DNA of 64,000 nucleotides from NCBI RefSeq assembly GCF_023053635.1, contig NC_086182.1:4055001-4119000 (forward strand), in the 5' to 3' direction. The position numbers and the translations under genes are program-made. The notes below the pieces were generated by a model. The model had not been told where the DNA came from. It saw nothing but the letters and a program-made list of their open reading frames with translations, and did no database searches. Shown piece after piece: positions 35,401-47,400 of this stretch. Position 1 is the stretch's first letter; each line of letters opens with the position of its first letter. Source of the DNA: Elgaria multicarinata webbii (lineage: Eukaryota > Chordata > Lepidosauria > Squamata > Anguidae).

Positions 35401-38400
35401 ATAAATGGGCATATTTCTTCAATTAGATTACTTTGCTGTGCTTATTCATTTAATCTGTCTATTTAAGAGACTGGTACCATAGTCCCATCTCTGAAGTTAA
35501 GATGGGCCAGGCCTTGCAAGATCCAACTGGATGGAATTCTCTTCTGATTGGGCAGAAGCTGGGGACAACAACCGTTAAGGAAGCCACCAACTAGAAACTG
35601 GTGTCACAGTGTCTTGATGCTCAGTGCCTAAAACCAGTCCAGGTCCCGTATCAAGTGAGACTGCGTCCCACAGTCCTCTGGGGCAGTGCAGGAGATTCTG
35701 GGACCTTCTCTCAGATCGTATACCTTTTATCTTCACTAGTTGTGCTCTCCTTCCACTTTCACCTGGCACTTAAAGTGCTCTTCTTCGGATGTATAGGCAA
35801 GCTCTCTGAAGCTCACCTTAGATTAGCTGAGACGTTAACTCAAAAATCTCCAATGATTTTCTGAGCCAGTCTGAGGCCTCTGAAAAATTACCCACCTATC
35901 TCCCCTTCCCTCCCACCAAGCCGTCTCCACTGTGGGGCACAATCTGAAGGTGGGGATTTTCCCACCCTCCCCACTCTAGGATTTCTCCCCTGTAGAGTTT
36001 CAATCTCACACAAGCTAACAGCAGAAATCTGCCCCATTCGTTTGTACAGTGGTGGGCAGGGGGAGTGGCAGGGGAGAATCCAGCAATTATTCCCCAGCTC
36101 AGATTTCAATCCAAGCTAGAAAGTAATTGGGGGTGGGCACTTGTAAAGCCGTCCTCTCCTTTGAGGCAGGATTTAATAAGCCATCAAGTTTTTAACAAAT
36201 TCTCCCCTAGCCTGGGAGAATTCACCGGCACCTGTACTCTCCAGGTTGTCACCCATGGGCCCACAGAGGCTGGAGCTTGCCCCTGGGAACCGCACGGGTG
36301 CTGCTCCAAGCTCCTTTTTGTCACTGCCACTGGGGAGGGTGAAAAGAGCAGCATGAACATTCATTTGAATCTGGGAAGCGGCCTCCTGTCACAAGTTGTG
36401 GGAGCCCCTGTGAGCCCCTGCCAAAGGAGGTGAGGGAGGTGGCTACCAGGAGGAGGGCCTTCTCCGCTCTGGCACCCCGGCTGTGGAATGAGCTCCCCAG
36501 AGAGCTCCACCTGGCGCCTACACTGTACTCTTTTCGTCGCCAGCTGAAGACCTTTTTATTCTCTCAGTATTTTAACACTTAATTTTAACTTACCTGGGGC
36601 TTGAGGTCTTCCTCATCCTTGTAGTAATACAGGTGTTGCCCTTTCAGCACGAAATATCTCTGCTGCCAGTTCTTGACAAGGGAGCGCTGCTTCTTCAGCC
36701 AGCCGGCTTTCAGAGGCCGCTCCAGCGGGTTGGGGGGATGGGACCAGCTGCCAGACCCCTTTGGATCCACTGCCATCATGCTCTGCGAGCGAACTAGGGA
36801 GAGAAGCAAAACTGAGCGAGGGCGAAAGCAGCCCTGCTTGAGGGCGAGACGCCTGGAGCAAAGAAACGGGCCCTTTAAAGAAGTCGCTGCTCCAAGACTG
36901 CCCCAGGCCTCTCAGGGAAGAAAATCCGCCATTGCCCTTCCAAATCGGAACAAAAATTGACACGAAGATGAAGAGAGATTTCTCACTGCTGGGCCCACGG
37001 CCTGCGGCGAAGAGTTTTTAGAAAGGAAGCTACCACAACTATTTGTTCAAATGGACTTCCTTTTTCCTGCGTGGGCGTTATTCTTTACAAATGAGACAAG
37101 AAACCAAAATAGCTCCCCAAAGGCATCAACTTTTTGTTACCCAATGTGTTGATGCATGTGGAGGACCTGGGTCTTCCTCGGCTTTTGAGCAGCTCCTGCG
37201 GGAAATCGGCACAGTAAATTGGTGTAACGCCTGAACTATTTGGAGCTTCTTTGCAAGGTCCGTTTCTTTTAAAAGAGAGAATAAAGTGTATTGGGGGATT
37301 TTATGTTTTACAGGCTGGGTTTTCTGCTTCGTTTTTATTTTGGGCAGCTTTCTGTTGAAATGAAAATACACTTAAATTAACATAAAGGTAGTATAAACTC
37401 AATAGCAAAAGCAGTACAGCAGCAAAAAAGGGGGAAAGGGAAGAAAAAGCAGCAGATAAATAAAAGACTGTAGTTTGTGTGGAAGCACACATGAATCCAA
37501 AAGAGGAAGCTTCTGCACAAAGTTGGTCTTCAGCAGCTCAAGAAATAGGGTGACTTTGTGTCCTATTTTTACAGAGAGCGGTCCTCTATTTGAAGGGTGG
37601 TCAGAGGGCAGTCCTCTACTTTGAAAGTGTCCTCTGTTTGAAGGGCTGTCCAGGCCAAGTCTGGTTTAAAAATAAAGAGCCAGAAGAAAGAAAAGTTCCA
37701 GGGGCCTTGAAGCCATGCATCAACAATCCACGCCTCAGCAGCAGACTGAGCAGACGCAGCTCACCCAGTCTTGCTGTTGTGGGGTGTGCCGTACTTCTCA
37801 TTTAAATTCTAGTAATAATTTCTAAATTTGCATCTCTCTCTATAAATTAGCACATGCAAATTTGATGCAAATGTGTGTCTTTTTCTGACCACTTTTCCAG
37901 CGATGCTTAAGCAGTCACAGTACTAAGAAACGCTGAAAGGTAAGGGGCTGGAAGGATGGCTTGAGAGAGGGAATTTCAACGTCTGGCAGCCACAACCAAA
38001 GATGATGGGACATAGAGCAGAGCCTCCCAAGTTAGGGTGACCCTATGGAAAGGAGGACAGGGTTCCTGTATCTTTAACCGTTGCATAGAAAAGGGAATTT
38101 CAGCAGGTGTCATTTCTATGCATGCTGCACCTGGTGAAATGCCCTCTTCCTCACAACAGTTAAAGCTGCAGGAGCCTTGCCCTCTTTTGTATCTGGTAAC
38201 ATTAGGCAAGGCTCCTGCAGCTTTAACTGTTGTGAGGAAGAGGGCATTTCACCAAGTGCTGCATGCATAACAATATCTGTCGAAATTCCCTTTTCTATGC
38301 AACGGTTAAAGATAAGATACAGGAGCCCTGTCCTCCTTTCCATAGGGTCACCCTATCTAAGGATCTCAAAAGATGAACAAAATCATGAACCAGCTGCCTT

Positions 38401-41400
38401 CCATGGTCCTCAGCACATTGTAAAGTTCTTTGCAAGGAGTAGTCATAGCTTAGCTTCTCTCTTGTGTTAAGTATATGAAAAGAAATACTTGCTTAGTCAT
38501 TAAAATTGTGTGTGTATGGCTATCTCAGGGTTAAACAGAGAAAGTCTATCTGTGGGCAATTACCTTGAGATAGAGGCTGTTCTGGGAACCTTGCCAAGAT
38601 TCTAAGTTAGCCTCATCACAGCTGTATGTAATGTAGATAAGAATTGTGTAAGATGTGTATATAGTTTCTCACTTGTGTAAAATGGAACTGATCACTGCTT
38701 ACTGATCACTGCTCTATGATCACTGCTCTCTGTGCATGCCTCAGTGTGCTGATCTGAACTGATCTGAATTGAACTGCATAGAAGCCTGAAGGAAATAAAC
38801 CAGCTCTGCTGTGTAAGACCTGCGTGATGTGTGTTTGTTTCTGAGCACAAACAGAGTTCCAGAAGGAGAAAAGTTCTGGCACAAAAACCCAACAAAGGTT
38901 ATGGGCCCAGCCCAGTCCAGTCCAGGAAGCCTACGCCAGCCTAATCCAGGCAGAAGAACCAGAACTTGGTGGGAACGGTGCAGTATCAGAACCAGGAGTC
39001 TGCTAAAACAGAAGACTGTTGATGAAGGAAGACATCAAGCTAAAGCCAGTGCTGCAAAGTGAGGAAAAATCTCAGTCGGCTGACTCTGAGGAGGACTCTG
39101 AGCAGGAGGACGGTGAGATACCAATTCCTAAAGCAGAGGAAATGGCAGGAGCTAATATGTCTGGTTTGCATCAATTGTTAGAAAAGCTGAATGACTCTAA
39201 CTATGCATTATGGTCTTACAAAATGCAAATGTATCTGATTCAGGCTGAACTGTGGTATGTAGTCACAGAGGATCTACCAGATAGAGCAAATCCACAGAAT
39301 GCTAAATGGTTTAAGGACGATGCAAAAGCAATGGCAGTTATTGCATTAGCTGTGGAAGACTCTCAAATTTCCTTCATTCAGTTTTTGAATACATCAAAAG
39401 AGTGCTGGAATGCGCTACAAGCTGTATATCAAAGAGAAACAGCGGGCAGTAAAATAATTCTAACCCGGAAGCTGTATGGAATGAAGCAGAAACCAGGGGA
39501 GTCTATGTCAAACCATTTGAAAAGCATGAGAGAAATCTTTAATCAACTCAGGGCACGAGGGATGGAGTTTACAACTATACACCAAGTCTATGTGATTTTG
39601 TCAAGTCTTGATTCATCGTACGACGCGGTTGTCACCATGATGGAAAGTCAAGAGGAGAAAAATTTAACCCTCGAGTATGTAGCTGGAAAACTACTGGAAA
39701 CCTATGAAAGAAGACAAGCTTCAAAACAACAGAGCTTTAAACATCCTGTGGCTGAATTTCAACAAAGCCATAAAACTTCTGACGTGGTGGCTGCATTAAA
39801 GGCAAGGAAATGCTTTAACTGTGGTTCCACAGGACACTTAAGGCGGGATTGCAACAAGAAGAAGAAAAAGCAGTCAACAGCAAAGTGGAGAGAAGAAAAC
39901 AAAATGAATGAAGCTGAATCAACAAAGAAGTGTCTTCTAGCAAGAATCAAAGAGACAATGAATCCTTGGTTTTTGGACTCTGGGGCTTCAATAAGTATGG
40001 CAAAAGACAAACTTTCATTTGTAACCTTGGAAACTTCTACTTCAGAGCAAAAGTGTGTTACCCTTGCAAATGGAATAAAAATCCAGATTTGTGGTGTGGG
40101 TAATGTATATTTTGATTGTCTGGGAGTTGAACTACAAAGTGTTTTATATGTACCAGAATTGGAAACAAACCTTCTAAGTGTGTTTCAGTTAACAGAAATG
40201 GGGTATGAGGTTTGTTTTACTGAAGAAAATTGTACTATAAAACAGGGAAACAAGGTGTGTGTGCAGGGAATAATGAAAGAATCTTTGTATGTGATTAATA
40301 CTTGTACAGAAAATGAAGTTGTAGCCAGCAAAGTCACAACAAAAACAATAGCCAATTGCAAACCACACCAAGAGTGTATCCATTTAACTCATAAAAGGTT
40401 TGGTCATGCTAACTATAAAACAATTTCTAAGATTCCAGAATTGTGTGAAGGGGTGAAAATCAAACCATGTTCTAACTATGTAGAATGTAATGTATGCAAT
40501 GAAACCAAGTGTCATAAGTCAAACATTCCAAAACATAGTGAGAGAACAACAAAAAGAATTTTTGAATTAATTCATGCAGATCTTGCAGGTCCTTTTGAGA
40601 CAAGTCAAGGAGGAAACAGATTTTTCTTGTCTATTGTTGATGATTACAGTAGATTTGGATTTGTATATGTGTTAAAACAGAAGAGTGAAACTTTTGGAAA
40701 GTTTAAAGCCTTTGTTAAGTGGAGTAAAAATAGATTTAAAGAACCTATAGCTAATCTAAGAACGGACCGGGGAGGTGAATTTCTCAGCAACCAATTTAAA
40801 AAATTCCTCAGTGATGAGGGTATACAACATGACCTTACTGCTCCAAATTCACCATTTCAAAATGGAGTTGCAGAAAGGAAAAACAGAACCTTGCAGAACA
40901 TGTTAAGAGCTCTATTGAAAGAGTCAGGATTGTCTAACCTGTTCTGGGCAGAAGCTTTGTCCACCTCAAATTATTTGTTAAACAGGCTTTACCACTCTGT
41001 ACATGAAAAAACTCCATATGAAATGTTTTACAAAAGAAAACCTAGAGTGTCACATATAAGGGTTTTTGGAAGTAAATGTTTTGCTCATGTTCAGAAAGAA
41101 AACAGACCAGGAAAGCTAGCTCAAAAAGGTTTGGAATGTAAACTGTTGGGATATGATACACAAACAAAAGGCTATCGTTTGTGGTCTCCATATCACAAAA
41201 GTGTAATTGTAAGCAGAGATGTAGTTTTTCATGAACAAATGCAGGAAACAAAACAGTATGTAAGTTTGCCTGTAGAACAGAAAGCTGTAGAAACAGAAGA
41301 AATTCCTGAACAATCTCAGCAAGAGAGGGAGGGGGAAGAAACTGTAAAGGAGGAAACTATGCCTGTAACTATGCCAAGACGATCAGAAAGGGAACGCAAA

Positions 41401-44400
41401 GCTCCAATTCGTTACTCAGATGAATACCAAAGCAAACAGGTTTCTCATAGAGCTTTACTAATAGCCTATGAACCTACTTCATTTGAGGAAATTCAGGAAA
41501 TGGAACCTACAGAAGCTCAGGGCTGGCATGAAGCAATGTCAAAGGAAATCAGAGCAAGGAAAAAAATGAAACGTGGGAGCTAGTACCTTTACCTGAAGGT
41601 CGTAAAGCCATTACCTGTAAATGGGTATTCAAAGTAAAACAAAATGAGAAAGGACAGGTGGAACGTATCAATGGTAAAACACAAAGAGATGCTTTTAAAG
41701 CTGGGTCTCAGATTGTAACACAATTTAAACAACATGCGCAAGAGGAGGACTGTTAAGTATATGAAAAGAAATACTTGCTTAGTCATTAAAATTGTGTGTG
41801 TATGGCTATCTCAGGGTTAAACAGAGAAAGTCTATCTGTGGGCAATTACCTTGAGATAGAGGCTGTTCTGGGAACCTTGCCAAGATTCTAAGTTAGCCTC
41901 ATCACAGCTGTATGTAATGTAGATAAGAATTGTGTAAGATGTGTATATAGTTTCTCACTTGTGTAAAATGGAACTGATCACTGCTTACTGATCACTGCTC
42001 TATGATCACTGCTCTCTGTGCATGCCTCAGTGTGCTGATCTGAACTGATCTGAATTGAACTGCATAGAAGCCTGAAGGAAATAAACCAGCTCTGCTGTGT
42101 AAGACCTGCGTGATGTGTGTTTGTTTCTGAGCACAAACAGAGTTCCAGAGAGAGAAAAGTTCTGGCACAAAAACCCAACATCTTGCACCTCCTAACGTGC
42201 TAAAACACTCAAAGCCCAAATGCAAATGAGGCAGCTATGGCCTGTGATATCTCCCCCTCTACGCCCACTATTGTTAACGTAGTAAGGGATGCTGCTGGCA
42301 CATGATGCCCCACGCCAGAAGCTGCTGAACAGTGACCTCATTCTGGTGACCTCATTCTGGTTCCTGACTTGGAGCTAAGCAGAAGCAGGGAAGAGCAGCT
42401 GGCCCAGCTCAAGCAGGAGCTATAAAAGTAAGCCAGATTCCCAGGGAGCGAGCGAACAGGGAGCGAGCTAACAGGAGTTTGACAGGGGGAGTGTAGGGGA
42501 AGAGGAGACCAAGGACAGGGGAAGAAGAGAAGCCTCAAGGAAACCCAGGAGGCTGCCAATTCAAAGAGGCCGTGTGTTTGCCATGTGCTCCTGAGTGCTG
42601 AGTGAGAGGTCGGTGTGAATAGTTGCTGCAGGAGCTGAAGGGGGAGTGGCCTGATTGTCAGTTGAACTCAGCAATCAGTGCCTAATTGCTGTTGATTGTT
42701 GTTGATTGTTGTTGGCATTTCAGTGACCTCATTCTGGTTCCTGACTTGGAGCTAAGCAGAAGCAGGGAAGAGCAGCTGGCCCAGCTCAAGTAGGAGCTAT
42801 AAAAGTAAGCCAGATTCCCAGGGAGCGAGCGAACAGGAAGAGCAAACAGGAGTTTGACAGGGGAGGTCAAGGGGGAGGCCTCTTAAAAAATAAATAAAAT
42901 AATAAAAAATAATAAAAAATAAAAATAAAAAAGAGGTGGGGGAAAAAAAAAAGAAAAACATAAAGAGAAAAACCCCCCACAAAACCACCACCAAACAAAA
43001 GTAAAAAAAAACCAAAAGATTACTTTCCCTTAAGACATCCTCATATAGTTGTGTACCTTCAGAGAGGACACAACAAAGCAAAGGCAATTCTACTATAATC
43101 AAAAAGGAAAAAAAACAAAGCAGAAATCGACAATATGGATGGAAAGGAGTCCCTAGAGGTGGTGACCTGCAAAGGGTGTGCAATATTCGTGTTTCTGCCT
43201 GAGCTCAACATGGCGTATACCTGCAACAAGTGCAAGCTGGTGGCACTTTTGGAAGAAAAAGTGAGGGGACTTGAGCAGCGAGTGTCCACCCTCCAAGGAA
43301 TAAGAGAAGTCGAGGAGTTCTTAGACCGAACGGTGGAACTGCAACAGCAACAAGAAGCACATGAGATTGAAGAACAACAGCCAGCTGAAGCCGAAGTGGA
43401 GTATGCTGAGGGGAGGAAAGCCAATGAAGAGGAAACTCCTTGGAAAAGAGTGACAGTTAGGAGAGGAGGAATTAGAGGGCGTTCTGCACCGGTGGGGCCA
43501 TTGGAGTTAAGCAACCGCTTTCAGCTTCTGGAGAATGAGACTGAAGGACAGTTTGCAGAGGAGGAAGTACAGGAGACACCATGCAACAGTGACCAAGAGA
43601 CAGAAGGTAGGTCAACCAAGAAGAAGAGAAGAGTAGTCGTTGTGGGAGACTCCCTGCTGCGTGGGATTGAAACCCAAGTATGTCGTGAAGACCCATGGAC
43701 TCGCCAGGTGTGCTGTCTCCCTGGAGCACAGATTAGAGATGTGACTGAAAGGTTACCGAAGCTCATAAAGACAACAGACACATACCCCTTTCTTCTCATC
43801 CACGTGGGAACAAATGATGTCGCCAAGCAGAGCTACGAAGAAATCATTTCAGACTTTGAAGCTCTGGGAAGGAAACTGAAGAACTTTGGGGCCCAGGTAG
43901 TTTTCTCATCCATCCTCCCGGTTCTTGGAAGAGGATTAGAAAGGGAAAGAAAAATACTCCGGATGAACGACTGGCTTCGAAGGTGGTGCCGTCGTGAGAG
44001 TTTTGGATTCTGGGACCACGGGCTACGCTACTTGGAACATGGACTGCTGGCAAGGGATGGGTTGCACCTCACAAGGGCTGGAAAGAATGAGTTCGGCCAC
44101 AGCATGAAGAACTTCATCAGGAGGGCTTTAAACTGAATCTTACGGGGGTGGGAGACGTAAATTTTGAGGCAACAATGGATGAAGGCCAATGCACCACAGT
44201 ACAGAGAACAGCTCCAACAGTGTCCCAAAATAGTGTCTGCAACAAGGTAGGAACAAAGCCAGACTATAAAACACATGGTCTTCGATGTCTATATACTAAT
44301 GCCCAGAGCATGGGAAACAAACAGAATGAACTTGAACTCTTATTACATGAAGGCAAATACGACTTGATAGGTATAACTGAAACTTGGTGGGATGACTCCC

Positions 44401-47400
44401 ATGACTGGAATATAGCAATTGAAGGATATAACTTGTTCAAAAAGAACAGAAGAAATAGAAAGGGAGGTGGAGTTGCACTATATGTTAAAAATACCTATCC
44501 CTGCACAGAAATACAGGCGGATGAGATTGGGAGCCCCGTCGAGAGCGTCTGGATTAAAATAATTGGGGCTAGGAATAAAAAGAATATGATAATCGGAGTC
44601 TACTACCGACCACCCAATCAAGGAGAAGACGAGGACGAAACTTTTGAGAAACAAATTACCAGTGTTTCAAGGAAGTGTGATGTAGTAGTGATGGGGGACT
44701 TCAATTACCCTGATATCTGTTGGGAGACCATTACTGCCAAAAGCGGCCCTTCCAAGAAATTCCTGACATGTATGGGTGATAACTTTCTCCTTCAGAAAGT
44801 GGTGGAAGGAACTAGAGGATCGGCAATCCTTGACTTGTTATTGACCAATAGGGATGACTTAGTGGATAAAGTGGCAGTTACGGGAACTCTGGGGGAAAGT
44901 GACCACGTCATACTTGAATTCTTGATTATGAAGGAGACAAAAGTCGAGCGTAGCCATACACGTACTCTGGATTTTAGGAAAGCTGATTTTAATAAACTCA
45001 GAACTATAATAAGTAAGGTACCGTGGCAAGGGAGCCTAAAGAGAAAAGGAGTGCAGGATAGGTGGGAGTATCTAAAAAATGAAATTTTAAAGGCACAGTT
45101 ACAAACAATTCCAACAAGGAGAAAAGATAGAAGACAACAGAGGAAACCAATGTGGCTCCACAAAAAGCTTATTGATGAACTGAAAACAAAAAGGGATACA
45201 TATAGGAAGTGGAAGGAAGGCCAGGCTACAAAAGAAGAGTACAGACAAGTGGCGCAGAAGTGCCGAAATGGCGTCAGGAAGGCTAAAGCTGTGAATGAGC
45301 TGAGATTAGCGAGGGATGCTAAAAGCAATAAAAAGGCTTTCTTCAGATACGTGAGTAGTAAAAGACAGAGGAAAGAAATGGTGGTTCAACTGCTTAATGA
45401 GGATGGCAAATTGATAACAGATGACAAAGAAAAGGCTGAAGTGCTCAATTCCTACTTTGCCTCGGTCTTCTCCCAAAAGCGGGTCTATGACCCCCCTGGA
45501 AAAAGTGAAGCAGAAGTTGAGGGGGCAGGATTGCAGTTTGAGATTGATAAACAAATGGTCAAAGAACACCTAATTTCCTTGAATGAGCTCAAATCTCCAG
45601 GGCCCGATGAACTGCATCCAAGAGTAATGAAGGAGCTAGCGGAAGAACTCTCAGAACCTTTGTCTATTATCTTTGCAAAATCATGGAAGACGGGTGAGGT
45701 GCCGGATGACTGGAGGAGGGCTAACGTTGTCCCTATCTTCAAAAAGGGCAAAAAGGAGGAACCTGGGAACTACAGACCAGTCAGTCTGACATCCATCCCT
45801 GGGAAAATTCTGGAGCATATTATAAAGAAGTCAATCTGTAAACACCTTGAAATCAATGCAGTGATTACTAGAAGCCAACATGGATTTGTCAGGAACAAAT
45901 CCTGTCAGACTAATTTGATCTCATTTTTTGATAGGATAACCTCCCTTGTGGACTGTGGGAATGCTGTGGACGTCATATATCTTGACTTCAGCAAAGCTTT
46001 TGACAAAGTACCACATGACATTCTGATTAACAAACTAGCTAAAAGTGGGCTAGATGGAACAACTATTAGGTGGATCCACAGTTGGCTACAGAATCGGACT
46101 CAAAGAGTACTTATCAATGGAACCTTCTCAAACTGGGGAGAGGCAACGAGTGGGGTGCCACAGGGCTCAGTCCTGGGCCCAGTGCTCTTCAACATTTTTA
46201 TTAATGATTTGGACGAGGAGGTGCAGGGAACGCTGATCAAATTTGCAGATGACACAAAATTGGGTGGGATAGCTAATACCCTGGAAGACAGAAACAAACT
46301 TCAAAGTGATCTTGATAGGCTGGAGTGCTGGGCTGAAAACAACAGAATGAAACTTAATAGGGATAAATGCCAAGTTCTACATTTAGGGAATAGAAACCAA
46401 ATGCACAGTTACAAGATGGGGGACACTTGGCTCAGCAATACTACAAACGAGAAAGATCTTGGAATTGTTGTAGATCACAAGCTGAATAGGAGCCAACAGT
46501 GCGATATGGCTGCAAGAAAGGCAAATGCTATTTTGGGCTGCATTAATAGAAGTATAGCTTCCAAATCACGTGAGGTACTGGTTCCTCTCTATTCGGCCCT
46601 GGTTAGGCCTCATCTAGAGTACTGCGTCCAGTTCTGGGCTCCACAATTCAAGAAGGACGCAGACAAGCTGGAGCGTGTTCAGAAGAGGGCAACCAGGATG
46701 ATCAGAGGTCTAGAAACAAAGCCCTATGAAGAGAGACTGAAAGAACTGGGCATGTTTAGCCTGGAGAAGAGAAGATTGAGGGGAGACATGATAGCACTCT
46801 TCAAATACTTCAAAGGTTGTCACACAGAGGAGGGCCAGGATCTCTTCTCGATCCTCCCAGAGTGCAGGACACGGAATAACGGGCTCAAGTTAAAGGAAGC
46901 CAGATTCCGGCTGGACATCAGGAAAAACTTCCTGACTGTTAGAGCAGTGCGACAATGGAATCAGCTACCTAGGGAGGTTGTGGGCTCTCCCACACTAGAG
47001 GCATTCAAGAGGCAGCTGGACAACCATCTGTCAGGGATGCTTTAGGGTGGATTCCTGCATTGAGCAGGGGGTTGGACTCGATGGCCTTGTAGGCCCCTTC
47101 CAACTCTGCTATTCTATGATTCTATGATTCTATGTGGAAAGCGACCTACCAGCACTAAGCCTCTTTGGGCAAATTCCAGCCGGGATGAATCAATTTTGTG
47201 TTTTTGCCAAAGCTTTCTGGAGAACGAAGTGGCTACCCTCATCTCCAGAATTTCACCTACAATTAAAAAACAAGCTATTTTACAGACACAGCAATAATGA
47301 TTTTTATGATGGGCAGCAGGGAGACACCTTCACAGGTGGATCATTTTGCCCTATAAGGTTTAGAAGCCATCTATGGGGTGCCCCACCTTTAAAACAGCCA

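Larger units (their letters stand above)
26204..36593 (-). other. ARHGAP25: ARHGAP25 intron 2
   Basis: Phase-0 intron of 10.4 kb with many listed elements. Stretches without a recognised feature: 26550-27215, 28400-28920, 30000-30790, 31200-32130, 32215-32990, 33110-33690, 33840-34495 and 35410-36415. Confidence 0.8.
38465..42180 (+). mobile_element. Ty1/copia LTR retrotransposon, young insertion (fossil, broken)
   Basis: Two 430-bp LTRs (TGTTAAG...CCAACA) differ at about two positions, and both sides carry TCTTG, a 5-bp target duplication. Parts seen in copia order: LTR, primer site, gag with zinc knuckle, protease, integrase, purine-rich tract, LTR. Order integrase-before-RT marks it as copia rather than gypsy or ERV. 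Not every pol part is recognised, so it looks broken, with one or two breaks. LTR divergence near 0.5% means a recent insertion. Antisense to ARHGAP25. Confidence 0.95.
42330..42870 (+). repeat. CR1 5' tandem repeat (unit about 380 bp, about 1.4 copies)
   Basis: CAGTGACCTCATTCTGG starts at 42330 and again at 42721. From TTCCTGACTTGGAGCTAAGC (42361 and 42738) about 130 bp repeats almost exactly, offset 377 bp, through GGGAGCGAGCGAACAGG and AACAGGAGTTTGACAGGGG. A 14-bp duplication of TGACCTCATTCTGG sits in the first unit. Confidence 0.9.
42330..47133 (+). mobile_element. CR1 LINE, apparently full length with both ORFs open
   Basis: Order: tandem-repeated 5' region with two TATAAAAG boxes, A-rich leader, ORF1 (43135-44136), ORF2 (44175-47045), and a 3' UTR of about 90 bp ending in three ATTCTATG units. 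No stop or frameshift in either frame. CR1 is known to move by target-primed reverse transcription and usually leaves 5'-truncated copies, so a full copy is rare. The 5' edge is uncertain: 42186-42329 could also belong to it. Confidence 0.92.

Noticed and set aside
36765-36776. In-frame ATG pair in exon 2 as the ARHGAP25 start
   Set aside because: A clean acceptor precedes it, and exon 1 at 56739 supplies the conserved MSLKLPR start in the right phase. An internal promoter isoform cannot be excluded.
42181-42340. Sequence after the copia LTR as part of a further LTR element
   Set aside because: No LTR ends or paired copy. It is either the old target DNA or the uncertain 5' edge of CR1.
44792-45328. 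178-codon minus-strand frame
   Set aside because: Antisense shadow of CR1 ORF2.
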